Source of the DNA: Rhabditoides inermis
Lineage: Eukaryota; Nematoda; Chromadorea; Rhabditida; Rhabditidae
NCBI GenBank assembly: GCA_963966185.1
Contig: CAWZYM010000348.1
Location: forward strand, 493,501 to 557,500
Reading direction: 5' to 3'
DNA length: 64,000 nucleotides
A model generated the notes under the pieces. That model had not been told where the DNA came from, did no database searches, and saw only the letters and a program-made list of their open reading frames with translations. The translations under genes and the position numbers were made by a program. Shown here piece by piece: positions 30,257 through 42,659 of the stretch (the stretch's first letter is position 1; every line of letters begins with the position of its first letter).

Positions 30257-30307
<51 letters not shown>

Positions 30308-30727
30308 AAGAGAGAGAGAGAAGGTAGAGTAGACGTATGTAACTGTCTCTCGAAAGTCGGAGTGACTACTGCAGACGTGGGAGTAGAAGAGTAGACGAGA
30401 GGTGAGTAGACAGAAAAAAACATAGTGGTGTCTCAGGTAAATTGTTGTCACCGCCACGGAGACATGACAGTAAACAAAACATACCGTAGTACTGTATTCA
30501 GAAAGTTGTTGTAACCGCAGCGGATACGTTACAGTAAGCAAGTGAGAGCATAGTACTGTCTCTTAAAAGTTACTGTCACCGCAGCGAAGACGTGACAGTA
30601 GATAGAAAAAAGCATAGTACTGTCTCTAGAAAATTGTTGTGACCGCAGCGGAGACATGACAGTAGACAGAATAGAATATATTACTGTCTCTAGAAAGTTG
30701 TTGTCACCGCTGCGGAGAAGTGAGAAT

Positions 30728-30771
<44 letters not shown>

Positions 30772-30953
30772 AGGAGGGAGAGGAGGAAGAGGAGGATATA
30801 GGAGCGAAAGTAGAAATAACTGTGTCTCGTAATTTGCAGTGACTACCGCAGACGTGAGAGTAGAAGTGTAGAAGAGTAGACAGAATATACCATAGTACTG
30901 TCTCTAGAAAGTTGTTTAGAAAGTTGTTGTCACCGCTGCGGAGACGTGATAAT

Positions 30954-31001
<48 letters not shown>

Positions 31002-31298
31002 AAGAGAGAGAGAGAGAGAGAGAGGGGGGGGCGAGAGACAAAAGAAAAAGAAAGAAAGAGAGAGACGGAGGGAGAGGGAGGGAGTGGGGAGAGAGAGAGG
31101 GAGAAAGGTAGGGGGAGAGAGATGGAGGAAGAGGAAGTAAATGAGTTGAAAATAGAGAAAATGATAAAGAAAACAGAGAAAGAAAGTAGGATAGAGATGA
31201 AAAAGATACATGTTTCTACGCAAAAATCAACTATACTTCTATTTTTCTATTCTTGTATACCTAGTGCAGAGGCGCGCGACAGCGCGCCGGAGCGCTAG
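28905..31298 (+). mobile_element. Non-autonomous Helitron, plus orientation
   Basis: Begins TCCCCCCTTT right after an A and ends in a GC hairpin (GCGCGCGACAGCGCGC) followed by CGGAGCGCTAG, then host T. The 5' TC, 3' hairpin plus CTAG and A/T target are the Helitron hallmarks. Contents: a conserved 5' kilobase, a 70-110 bp minisatellite and a GA run. No open frame of its own. The element at 39695-42429 is a related copy in the opposite orientation. Confidence 0.5.
30130..30960 (+). repeat. Minisatellite inside the Helitron
   Basis: About ten units of 65-110 bp, each containing a variant of AGTACTGTCTCTAGAAAG then TTGTTGTCACCGCAGCGGAG and a gtgacagtagacag-like block. GA runs punctuate it. The reverse-oriented Helitron carries the same array at about 40370-41230. 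Confidence 0.5.
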
Positions 31299-32165
31299 TG
31301 CATGCATACTAAAATTATCGCAATGCCAACAGTTGCGTTTCACAATATGTGCAAGTTGTGGATGGTCCATAAAACACGTTGGTCTGTTGGTGTTTTATGA
31401 ATCAAAAGTAAATCATTTGTACAGGTAAGTTCGCAAGTTTCGTATCACCAAAGTATGGGGAGCTCAATGTCACAACGCAATGTTCAAGATTCAAACACCA
31501 CGGAGTGTTTCCCACTCAGTAGTGTCACAAAGTCTCCCGGACGCTCAGTTGACGGAGAATTTCGAACAACAGAGGATTTTGAGACTCGAGATTTTGTTCG
31601 ATATCCTCGGCGATTGCGAATCTCTCACGAAACTCACGGGTCTGATTAATTGGGATCGCCACGATTGTTGTTGCTATCGCCCGTGCGCGCAAGAGAGAGA
31701 GAGGGAGAGAGGGAGAGAGGGAGAGAGGGAGAGAGGGAGAGAGGGAGAGAGGAAGAGAGGGGAGGAGGGAGAGAGAGAGAGATAGATAGAGGGAGAGAGG
31801 GATATCCACTGGTTTTGCCCTGGCGGATCCCCTTTGCCTCTTTCTCTTTCTCTCTCTCTCTCTCTCTCTGCACGCACCACCTGTTGATATTATCCCAGGG
31901 AAAACAAGAAAACATAAGAAACAGCTGAGAGAGAGAGGGGGAGAGAAGGAGAGAAAGCGGAAAGCTCACTGGCCCGGCAAATCTCACACCAATCCACCTC
32001 GATCGCAACACTTTACGTTTTGTTGTTTTTTCCACTACCCGCTTCACACGCCCTTCTCAATGGTCGCTCTGTTTCGATTCCGATTCATTGATCTTGTGAT
32101 GATTTCAATCAGATAATTGATTATCGATTGCTTATCGATTGCTTATCGATCGATTATCGATTAGG
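31299..32165. other. Spacer between Helitron and methyltransferase-like gene
   Basis: GA runs at 31690-31800. The stretch 31520-31640 is open on both strands and has a usable minus-strand acceptor, but no partner exon was found. An upstream exon of the downstream gene cannot be excluded. Confidence 0.5.
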
Positions 32166-33081
32166 ATGCCGCAGTTCGGTCAGGACGAGTACGAGGCGTT
32201 GAAGAAGTTTGAGACCGTCCACCATCCCGACATCTGGCAGTGGATGCTCAACAAGGTGATTTTTTTTAATTTTTTTTTATATTTTCATAAATCTTTTATA
32301 TATAAACTGCTCGCCTGTCTGACCGATAATTCGCGTACCGTGAAAATGGGAGAAAATAAGAGCTTATATTTCATTTCCTTGGTTGCCGAAAATTGAGGGG
32401 GAAATTCCCACCACCGTTATAGCGTTATAATTTCTATTTAAAACGTACCCGAATTTGTTGCGTGTTATTCAAACGATTCAGGGGAACACTTAGTTATTTT
32501 CAACGATTCGAAACAGCAATTGACATCGTTCACCACTCCCATATATTTGTTCTGAGTATATAACTTACTGAATATCAACGCCTGCAAACAGCAAACACAG
32601 AATGTCTGTATGTACTTTCCGTATACATTTTTAAAACACATTCCGGCAAATTGTCTTTTCATAACTGAAAAAAAGTTAAATAAGGTCGCACTCGTTCACC
32701 TCGCCAAAAAAAAATGTCAAAGAGACATTCGATGATAACTGGGAGACATAGAGTGCGTTGAATGTGACGGTGCGGTCAGTCTCTTTGACATCAATACGAC
32801 AAAGATAAAATAAAAATGAACAGCCCAAAACGCATTCGGAACAAACTTGATCATGTTTTGAAGACGTCGTAGTCAAGGTGTGGTCAGTCTTTTCGAAACA
32901 GCCCATTCAAAACGCCTTCGGAACAAACTTGGTCGTGTTTCGAAGGCGTTTCGAAGAGACTGACCGCTACTTGAATACTCTCTTAGGTCGGCAAGTCCTC
33001 TGGTCTGTCCATTCTTGACATATCGGAAGAGGCGTCCGTGTTCGCGCTCAGTCTGGCCGAGCAGCACTTGGACAACAGGTG

Positions 33082-33139
<58 letters not shown>

Positions 33140-33426
33140 TTCTCTCTCTCTCTCTGGTATTCTTTCAACATTTTGTTTGTTAAATCAATCATCTGAAAAG
33201 CTTGTTACGTTTCGAGCACAAGATTGCGCTCATAGTCGCTCAACTTGAAAGTAGTATCAAATATATTACCACCGAATTTCCACCGTTTTATGGCACTATG
33301 AATATACGTTTATATACGTTTATATACGTGACTCGAGCACATGTGGTGTGTGAACGGCGAAGTCGCTGAAAAAAAAACGAACAGGAAAATTAATGGGCGC
33401 TCCAGCCTGCGTCTCTATTTCTCTGC

Positions 33427-33487
<61 letters not shown>

Positions 33488-35373
33488 CCTCTCTCTCAAC
33501 TTTATGAACAGCAAACTACGCAAACTGGCATGTGTCTTTCAGTGGTTGCTCAACTAATGTCGATTTTTACAAACTCTCTTTAAGCAACCATAAGCAGTCA
33601 GATTCAATGAACAATCTTCTCGCGTCAAATACACGACCACATTGATCTGATGTGAAAAGCTGACAAATGATATAGCGCTATTCACAATCGAAATCAACAC
33701 AATCAACACAATCGTTTATCCAGAATCGTTATATCTGACTATGACAACACAAACACTTGCGACGTTCGTTAATACACCACAGAGAGGGCACCACCGAGAG
33801 ACTCAGTGAACACACTCCACTGATGGGCCCAAATAATCTAACCAATCAAATCAAATGTTCATTCGGAATCGCAAATATGATTATGACACGTACAGAACGA
33901 AATCACTCATAAGATCCTAAGATGGTATTATAGATTTTTGCTCCGAATAGAAGATGCAGGTTCACTAATCGGGCTCTTGCATTAACCCAAATAATGAACT
34001 CGATTTTATGATGTTTTTAGACTGACTCTCTGCCCGCACTATTTGCTGTCGAAAAGACTTTTCCTCCGATTTAGACTGACGCAACCGCAAATTTGACGCA
34101 ACTTGCCATACATCCGGTTCGGGATGTGAATACATTATTCCGTGCGATTTCTGACACTGTGCACGCACTCTTACCTGAAGACACACATTGATACGGCAGA
34201 CCTAAAACTATAATAAACACAAAAGATATAATAATTTTGCTGTTTTTAAATCTGACTCTGTGCATGTTAGATACTATTTGTGGAAACATGCGTTGCTAGG
34301 AAAACAGGGCATCATCATTTATTTATTGCATCTAAACAATATTTTACGGATCAATGGTACACATATACACTTATATGATCACAAGAACGTCGAGAAAATA
34401 TTAGAGGAGTTTCAATTGTTCATCGATTAGGGAAAGGAAATCTGAGTACGGTAGGGAGTCTAATACCCAGATCCTAATATTCAAATTGATCTAGACTGAC
34501 GCTGTGCACTCGTTCCTCTACCCCATCCATCAAGCTGCCCGCTAACGTCACCCACAAAAAAGTCGACTTCCGGAGGAACCTCAACGACATTCAGAACGTG
34601 GGTGGAATTCTTCTTCTCCAATTCAAGTACAATTCAATTCAATTCATCGCATATATAGGTGATTTCAATGCGCAAATTGTGGTTGGAACACCTCCTTTTT
34701 TGTGCAGAGATAATTTCCCTAAACGGACCCGCTACATTTCCGTCAGTCTGTATGTATTTTTACTTTATTTGTCTCGTTTTCATACGTTTTTTTTATGAAA
34801 ACGAGACAAAAGAGATGCGGAAATATAGGGTTACCTGTTTCACGGTGGGGGCCTCTCTCTGGATGAAGCAATGACTGATATTGATCAAATTATGTATAGC
34901 CTGCGCCGGAGCGATAGTTTTCGATCTACCTCGCTTGCAGTTCGAAATACGGTGCCATAACCGTCTGCCTCTCTTGTATCGCGTGCTATTGCCGAGAGCT
35001 GACTCTCCGTCTTCCTCTGATCTACCCCACCGCGCGAAACTTATTGCGAGCATAGAACTATAAGTGCGTCTTTACGCAGAGCTCATGGTTCAAACTCGAA
35101 AAAGCATTTTCTCAGATCGGCGAGTTTGACGTCATCCTCTTCAACGAAGTCACCCATGAGGTATGCTAATTCTCAGTAACGTAACAAACTAACGTATCGG
35201 TATTGTGAACAAAATCACGACGGCTGATTTGTTGTGCAATAGAAACGTATTCATTATCTCTACAAGGCAACACAATCACTTACGTTTCATTTTCTTTTTT
35301 TCTTTTTCGTAGTTTATTTGCGTCTGGGAAGAGAGAGAGAGAGAGAGAAAGAGAGGGAGAGCGAGAGAGAGGA

Positions 35374-35404
<31 letters not shown>

Positions 35405-36544
35405 TGTGACTTCATTCAGGTGCCTGATCTCGGTGCTTTCCTCGCCGCTCTCAAGCCGCTGCTCAAACAGGGAGGCTGTATTGTGAGTGGATTCAATCCG
35501 ATTGTTTGTCATTGCGTATAATTGTTTATAATCATTATATTGAATAAACTAACCGTTACTTGAACATCACAATACCAACTTTTCCTTTTCCCCAATAACC
35601 CCTCAAGAAACATATTAACTCCGAAATGCCCCCAACCACTTCAAACTACTTTGTAAACTAATCGGGGTTTATATATTCATGGAAATGTTCACTAATGACT
35701 AATCAGGGTTTTCCATTCATGGATTGTCCCAATACCACAAATAAAAGTCAGTCATAAAGCTTTTGCTCGATAATGAGAAAAATACAACTACTTTCCTCAG
35801 CTCGTCCTCTCGCGGCCCAAGAACCCCTCGAGAAGCATAATAATAACTCCGAAATGCCACCCCTCCACCACTTCAAACTTTTTTTGGAAACTGTTTTCGA
35901 TTATACTGATCACGCCCTATCTCTCTCAGCTCTTCCTCTCCCGGCCCAAGAACCCGCCTCTCCCCGTGCCCGAGTGCTGCCTGCTGCTGTGGCGGAAGCT
36001 CGCACCCACAAAGGAGGAGATATTGAAGGCGGCCGATGTGGTGAGGGGGTCTGTCTGTCGGTCTGTCTCTCTCTCTCTCTCTCTCTCTCTGTTTCTATAT
36101 CTTTACCTAACTCTATCTATCGAAAGAGAAAAGAGAGAGATGGAGAAAGAGAGAAAGAGAGAGATGGAGAAAGAGAGAGAGAGATCACCCTCTTCCTCTT
36201 TCAGGCCCAGCTGAACACGACGTTTTTCTCCGCCGCCGTTCCGATCAACGTCGACAAAGCAATCTGGGAGAAAGTGAGATTTATATAAATATTTTTTTCA
36301 CAAAAAAGGAAACCACATTTACAAATCCGGTGAGGGAGTGATGATGATCTCTGATTTGTAAAAGTGACTCGCATAAGAATATTGAAACGGTTTCGGTTTT
36401 CCGCGTTATGCTTGCTTTCTAAAACGTGTTAACTTCAAGTCTTACTTGAATGCTTGGCGAATCTGGAGAAATTCGTGTTTTGAAGATATCTAGAGAAAGT
36501 AGCCTTTTTAAATACGTTATATAAATATTTGTATAATTTTATAT

Positions 36545-36628
<84 letters not shown>

Positions 36629-36981
36629 CAGATTCTCATGTCTGGATGCTTCCCGGCTGTTCGCAACACAGTCAAGTGTACTGAGAGGGTACGTTGTATA
36701 CGGTAGTTACTCAACACGGTAATAAACTATTTATATTTATATACTATTGTTAATTAAATATTATTTGACAAATATTTTATTATTGCTATAAAGGTGTTCA
36801 CTTTTTGTATGAAAAACGTTATGAAATATATCAGGGCAATTGTCCGATGTAGGTAATTTTGTGTATATTTTCTTCTTGAAGCGTAATTGATTTTTTTCAG
36901 GAAATTCGCGACTTCATCAACAAGCAATCTCCCAAAGTTGCCTTTGAGGAAAAGCTCATGATCTTCATCTTCAAGCCATGA
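32166..36981 (+). CDS. Class I SAM-methyltransferase-like protein with degenerate motif I
   Basis: Nine exons in frame: 32166-32255, 32987-33078, 34495-34597, 35080-35160, 35420-35482, 35930-36040, 36205-36273, 36632-36688, 36901-36981; 248 residues. The ATG follows an AG that could be a cis or spliced-leader acceptor, so an upstream exon is possible. The order of elements fits a Rossmann-type methyltransferase: SGLSILDISEEASVF at the motif I position, FDVILFNEVTHEVPD at motif IV/post-IV, then FLAALKPLLKQGGCI at motif V/VI, followed by a beta strand LFLSRP. The glycine-rich G-x-G-x-G of motif I is not present, so SAM binding may be weak or lost. Substrate unknown. The gene lies between two oppositely oriented Helitrons, and its introns hold a foldback element and a 165-bp repeat. 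Confidence 0.5.
32882..32965. mobile_element. Short foldback element, family of 839-994
   Basis: 84 bp with ends GGTCAGTCTTTTCGAAAC and GTTTCGAAGAGACTGACC. A related half-end (GCGGTCAGTCTCTTTGACAT) lies just upstream at about 32770. The element stops 21 bp before exon 2 of the methyltransferase-like gene, so its end is close to the branch/acceptor region. Confidence 0.5.
34893..35060 (-). repeat. 165-bp dispersed repeat, copy 2
   Basis: Reverse-complement copy of 28495-28660, ending about 20 bp before exon 4 of the methyltransferase-like gene. Inner block reads CGCTTGCAGTTCGAAATACG. Confidence 0.5.
35580..35925 (+). repeat. Tandem duplication with pseudo-exon starts in an intron
   Basis: Two diverged copies of about 230 bp share AACTCCGAAATGCC and CACTTCAAACT. 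The second copy begins CTCAGCTCGTCCTCTCGCGG then CCCAAGAACCCCTC, which closely matches the real acceptor and start of exon 6 at 35927-35965. It is a decayed duplicate exon edge, without a following open frame or donor. Confidence 0.5.
36551..36626. repeat. (TA)n microsatellite
   Basis: About 76 bp of TA, immediately upstream of the acceptor of exon 8 of the methyltransferase-like gene. Confidence 0.5.
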
Positions 36982-37568
36982 TTTTTGATTTGCATAACTT
37001 GCATATTCCTATACTTTCATATTTGTAAACTGTAAATTTTGTTTTCTATCCCCTTTTCCTATAGGTATTTGCAAAGTGTCTGCCTCGTCCGTACATCGAG
37101 AATTCCACCTTCTTTCAGATTTGTTCAACTTGAAACTTTGCGAACCGGCTAGGATATGTGACGGCTCGGTCATAGAAAGTGAGAGAGCGCGCACAACGAG
37201 AGAGTCGGACACAATCTGTCCAGGGTCCGTCACCTCACCAAAACGCGGGGTGAGCGTGTGAGTGACTCTGTGCAAAGTCAGCATGGACAACGTGTCAGTG
37301 GGAAAGGATTAGCCGGAATAAGCCTCGATCGATCTTACTGATCGGTTATGTACACATTATCGCACATAACATCGCAACGCATCGAAACCACAACAAGAGA
37401 CGAGCATGTGATTCACAACAGAGAGATGACACATCTCTCACAGCATGTATCGTACAGTTCACGCTGTTGCCAACACGTACAGACTCATCGAATGTTCCGA
37501 ACAAGTACAGTACAATTCGCAATGAGTAGAAAATTTGTAGTAATAAGTATTATTTATATTAAAAGTAA
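36982..37568. other. Spacer after the methyltransferase-like gene
   Basis: No gene recognised. A 61-codon open frame at 37076 has no family signature. No clear AATAAA was found near the stop at 36981. Confidence 0.5.
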
Positions 37569-37690
37569 TAAATCGCTGTAACTCCGTTCAGGGGCGGAAT
37601 TTTAAGTTACATCAAGTATACGAGACCAGGTTGTACGTGTAGCGCACATTTCACGTTGTTTATGTAGGCTACACAGAATTTTCCGAGGAG
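37569..37690 (+). repeat. Fragment of the 21956-22317 MITE family
   Basis: Starts AAATCGCTGTAACTCCGTTC then GGGGCGGAATTTTAAGTTAC, matching the termini of the intronic MITE. The opposite arm is missing or diverged. Confidence 0.5.
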
Positions 37691-37699
37691 AGATGTTAT

Positions 37700-38210
37700 G
37701 AGAGAGTGTGGTGAGACGAGAGAGCGCAGACCAGCCAGTACTGTTAGCGTGCTGTATAATAGTAAAATTAAAAATGCAGGAGTAGAGCGAAGCTGACTGT
37801 AGTCGAGACGTCGATATCAGAAGATGTGAGAGAGAAGTGCAGTGGCAGAGCGTCAGAAGACCGCAGTGGAGACGTTAGAGTACACAGTAGAAAGCAAATA
37901 ATTGTGTCCAGAAAGTTACCGAATGGTCGACGCATCGGTTGACCAAACCACTTCCACTATCTTCATTCAGTGATTTAAGGTTTACTGGATGAATAATTAT
38001 TCATGTATTTTCACCGACGTTAGAGTAGACAGAAGAAATCGTGTAATTGTGTCCAGAAAGTTGAGAGAGAGAGATCGAAAGAGTGTGAGAGAAAGAGTAA
38101 AAAAAAGGCAGTTAGAAAGACAGAGTGATATTTTTAAGATGAACAATTCTTCTATTTTCCTTTCTTATATACCTAGTGCGGAGGGACGCGACTGCGCGCC
38201 GGAGCGCTAG
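37700..38210 (+). mobile_element. 5'-truncated Helitron, plus orientation
   Basis: The 3' end is typical: ATACCTAGTGCGGAGG, hairpin region, then CCGGAGCGCTAG followed by T at 38211. The inside retains motifs of the Helitron minisatellite (TGTCCAGAAAGTT, TAGACAGAAGA). No TCCCCC start was found, so the left border is approximate. Confidence 0.5.
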
Positions 38211-39694
38211 TATAACATATATATCCATGGTTTGCTCGAAGTATGCGATAGAGATAGAAATGAACGACTCTCCAGGCTGTTAAAGACTACAAAAAAACTG
38301 AAAAGACCCCCACCCCATGGTGGGTCCGGACACGAAAATTTCAAATGGGTGATACGGTAACTGAGAGCATTCATGTTTTCGCGAGCCTATGTTTTACCAG
38401 AAATTAATAAGAAATGACCGTAATTTCTTTTCGATAAACGCTGTGAGGTCGCTCAGAATCAGACGGAGAGTCAGCTCTCGGCAATAGCGCGCAAAACAAG
38501 AGAGACAGACGGTTATGGCACCGTATTTCGAACTGCAAGCGAGATGGATCGAAAACTATCGCTCCGGCGCAGAGTATACCTCCTTCCCTAACCCCCACCC
38601 ACCTCTGCGCATCGCCTTCTTCGTCTTCACTGTTCAAAAAGTCCACGACGCCGCCGAGGGTATGCACCTTCTGAATACATCATTTCAGGGAGTGAGAGAG
38701 GAAGAGAGAGAGAGAGAGAGGATGGTAGTAAGATATACTGAGAAAAATAAGTAGTAGGAAGAACCTTTGACGTTTCAAATTTTTGGAAAACCATTGGGCA
38801 AAAGACTGTGGCGAGTGAAGAGGGTGCGAACGGCGAGCGCGCGGGTCACTCTTTCCCATTGTCACTCGCAATAAATCCAGTCAAGCACGCAGCCACAATT
38901 TGCATACTGTAGGATTGATTGTGCTACCAGATAACCTATCATGCTAGCATTGTACAGTAAAGCGAACATCGCACACTGTAGCACACATTAACCGCGTCTT
39001 GAAAAGTGAAACCAAACCCGTTACAAAAATAACAAAACTCTTAGTCTATTCACCATGATGATAGCATGTATGAGAGCGTCTCGACTTGGAATTTGAAGAT
39101 CGACGGATGCACGAAGACGCGTCGCCATTCTAGCAAACACAACTGTTACGAACAGAGTAAAAAGGAAGTGTACATGGTGGGACATGATACTCAGACAGCA
39201 GTTTCATCTAAAATTAACGGTGCTTCTAGCAATTCCTACCATGTGCACTTTTTTCCTACTATCTATACGATCAGTGCAAAAAATGCATTGAACAATTTCG
39301 GCAAAATCAATGGAAGCATCGACAAGTAGGAACATTCACTGTATGAGTATACTGAAGAGATTGCAACATCACAAGAAAACTAAACGTGATGAGGTCAAAC
39401 GCCAGCAGCCCTGCGCATTACCATTCGGAAAACATGATTGCGAAATTAATGCAGTTCTGTGCGAGGCAATAAATCGATTAGAAAAGGGGCGGGGCCGAGT
39501 GCGTTGATTGGCGGAGCCTGTATCAACACACTATCGCACTGAACATCAAGCGCGAGTGACGTCGTTTTACTGTTCTTTGCCGCCGAAGGAACAAGTTAAA
39601 ACGATGTTCCAGTCGCAGTCGCAGTCCTGCCACTTTTTGTTTCATCAAAATCAACAACAAATGACGTCATCGTGAAATTTTCTGAGTGTCTCGA
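38211..39694. other. Repeat-rich spacer without a gene
   Basis: Contains the third 165-bp repeat copy (38445-38580) and a short GA run at about 38700. Open frames at 39066-39329 and 39310-39507 have no recognisable family. Confidence 0.5.
38445..38580 (+). repeat. 165-bp dispersed repeat, copy 3
   Basis: Plus-oriented, lacking the first 25 bp or so. Contains AGACGGAGAGTCAGCTCTCG, ACGGTTATGGCACCGT and CTATCGCTCCGGCGCAGAG. Confidence 0.5.
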
Positions 39695-40175
39695 CTAGCG
39701 CTCCGGCGCGCTGTCGCGCGCCTACGCACTAGGTATACGAAAAAGAAAATAGAAGAATAGTTCGTCTTGCATGTTTGATAGTTGATTGTTCTCCAATGAC
39801 TCTTGCGAAGTAACATATACTCTGCGCCAGAGCGATAGTTTTCGATCTACCTCGCTTGCAGTTCGAAATACGGTGCCATAACCGTCTGTCTCTCTTGTTT
39901 TGCGCGCTATTGCCTAGAGCTGACTCTCCGTCTTCCTCTGATCTACCCCACCGCGCGCAACTTATTGCGAGCATGGAACTATACACGCAAGGGTTGTAGT
40001 TGAAGTGTTCAAGTTCTTTGTATTTTGTATATGTAGCTTAATTTTTTGTCTTTTCTAACTATCTCTCCTACTTCTTTTTCACCTATTTTATGTTTCACAG
40101 ATGTACACCGCCCCATCTCTTTCTCCTCTACACTGTTCTGTCTACTTTCCATCTCATCTCCCTCCTCTTCCCCCC

Positions 40176-40220
<45 letters not shown>

Positions 40221-40820
40221 TTCTCTCTTTCTCTCTCTCTCTCTCTCTCCTCGAGACAGTTCTACTTTCCCCTATCTCTCCTCTCTCTCTTCTCCCTCTA
40301 CCACTGTCTCCCTATCTCTTTCTCTCTTTCTCTTTCTCTCTCAGTATTATGTTCTCTAGAAACAGTATTATATTCTCTATTGTCTACTCTACTGTCAACT
40401 TTCTAGAGACAATACTAATACTACATATGCTCTTGTTTGTCTACTGCATCTTTTTCTTTCAATGTGACAAAAACTTTCTAGAGACATTACTGTTTTCTTC
40501 TGTCTACTTCCACCTTTCGTCACCTCTTCCACTCTTACTTTCACATCTGCAGTAATCACTATCACTGCGACTTTCGAAAGACAGTTATGTCTACTCTCCC
40601 TTCTCTCTCCTCTTTTCTCTCTCCTACCTTCTCTCTCTCTCCTCATCTTTCTCTCTCTTGTCTATTCTCACGTCTCCGCATCGGTGACAACAATTTTCTA
40701 GAGACAGTACTATGGCACCTTCTGTCTACTCTTCTACTCTCACGTCTGCAGCAGTCACTGCGACTATGAAGAGACAGTTATGCCTAATCTCCCTCCTTTC
40801 TCCTCCTCCTCCTCCTCCTC

Positions 40821-40856
<36 letters not shown>

Positions 40857-42429
40857 TCTCTCTTGTCCAATCTCACGTCTTCGCAGCGGTGACAACAACA
40901 TTCTAGAAAAAGTACTATGTTACCTTCTGTCTACTCTTCTACTCTCACGTCTGCAGCAGTCACTGCGACTTTCGAGAGACAGTTATGCCTACTCTTTCTC
41001 TTCCCTCCTTCTCCTCCCTCCTCTCTCTCTCTTTCTCTCTTTCTCTCTCTCTCTCTCTTTCTCTGTCTGTCTTTCTCTTGTCTATTCTCACGTCTCTGCA
41101 TCGGTGACAACAACTTTCTCTAGACAGTACTATGGCACCTTCTGTCTACTCTTCTATTCTCACATCTGCAGTAGTCACTGCGACTTTCGAGAGACAGTTA
41201 TGTAAAAACTTTTTTTAACAGAAAGTACTAATCTCTTATCTACTGTCTTCTTTCCCTACTGTCTACTCTCTCACGTTCTGAAAATATAATTTGATCGCCT
41301 GTGCTTGCCAAATGACATGTAAGGTGAACTCGATTCTCACCTCACCTCACTTCCACTCGACACTGTACTGCATCGAAAAGCGGAATTTCAGGCTGAATAT
41401 GTACAAGAGTACAAGTAATAAACTCAAAACTAAGTTTCAACTAAAAAAAAGAAGCAGTACATAGTTCTATATTACGTCTACAATGACTTCGAGAAAAAAA
41501 CCCGGCTGGCGCGCCCTAACACGTTGTGCGCACGTGTGAAGGAGCTTGAAATAGTTTGAGGTTGATTTGATCGTTAGAAAGCACTATCTATTGACGTCTC
41601 GAAACATTTTACTTAACTTTCAACCTTCAACTTTTCGTTTTGTCAAAGTTATTCGTTGAAGATAGAAATTTTGTCTTTTTTCCACTGACTCAATCCATTA
41701 TTGTTATATTTAGACATATTCCTATCAAAAAAGACACAACTGAGTGGATAAGGGTCAGTGATTGCAAATGCCAACTATTTGATATCGATCGGTTGACCTG
41801 GCAGCTGGTAGCGAGCAATCCGGTGGGCGCGACCCCAGCAAGTAACGCGCGCTCAGAAAATGTCTAATACTGTATGAAGACAAAGTCCGATCGATCTGAA
41901 ACTTTGACAGAAGGGCTTTTTTGCCCATAAAAGCTTAAGTTTACAAATTGGACCCTCTATCTCGTCTGTACGAAAAGTCGATCATATTCGCCATATTTGG
42001 TGACTTTTCAAAAAAGGAAACAAGTTTCTATAATCTATTATACGTAATCTTTCTTCTATTCAATTTTTATAGAAATCGAAGATCATGAATTTTGGGTGCA
42101 TTTTGGGTACATTCGCCTATTTGGGCATGAAGATGAGGTCACAGTCGGCTGGTATCGCGGCTATCGACTTTTTCTAGGTCGATTTACCTACTCTCCAAGT
42201 TTGGTTCTCATTGAAGTTTTTTGAAATTTTTCTCCATAGTTAAGAGATTAGGTGATAACTATGATTAGGAGATCGCTATTGACGAGATATTTGGAATTTT
42301 GCGTTCTCAGGTATTGAAGAAACTTTCTAGAAAAAATGAGTAGTTAGAGTAGACTTTGAAAAGAGATATCTCTCCGGAAGGACAGACAGACAGACAGACA
42401 CCATAGTAAATATTAGTATGAAAGGGGGA
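39695..42429 (-). mobile_element. Non-autonomous Helitron, minus orientation
   Basis: On the minus strand it starts TCCCCCTTTCATACTAATAT (42429) after A and ends with the GC hairpin and CGGAGCGCTAG (39695) before T. The first kilobase, the minisatellite (about 40370-41230) and the 3' end match 28905-31298. It carries an inserted 165-bp repeat copy at 39816-39992. About 2.7 kb, no coding capacity. With the plus-oriented copy it forms inverted arms about 8.4 kb apart. Confidence 0.5.
39816..39992 (-). repeat. 165-bp dispersed repeat, copy 4
   Basis: Full-length reverse copy close to the 3' end of the minus-strand Helitron. It is absent from the equivalent place in the 28905-31298 copy, so it inserted after the copies separated. 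Confidence 0.5.
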
Positions 42430-42659
42430 TAGCGCGCTTCGCGCGCTAGAAATATAGGTCTAAAACAGAGGAGAAAATTATCTATCGATTGATATATAGA
42501 TTGACTTGATATGTGCTCTGGAAGCTGTGCTAGAAGTGATGTTGTCAGTCTTCCAGTAGATGACTGATCTTTATTTATTTCTTTATTTTTTTTTTATTTT
42601 CAGTAATTTTAAATAATTAGAAAGCGTCACAGTCTATCTGGTTGATAGTATCTGGTTGA

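Noticed and set aside
31480..31650. Possible exon upstream of the methyltransferase-like gene
   Set aside because: Open on both strands with similar quality and no partner exon in phase; evidence too thin for a feature.
39066..39507. Two open frames of 87 and 65 codons
   Set aside because: No motif, low-complexity surroundings rich in mobile elements, no splice support.
28905..42429. Single 13.5-kb DNA transposon with 2.4-kb terminal inverted repeats
   Set aside because: Each arm has its own complete Helitron 5' TC and 3' CTAG ends and A/T flanks, so they are two separate insertions in opposite orientation.
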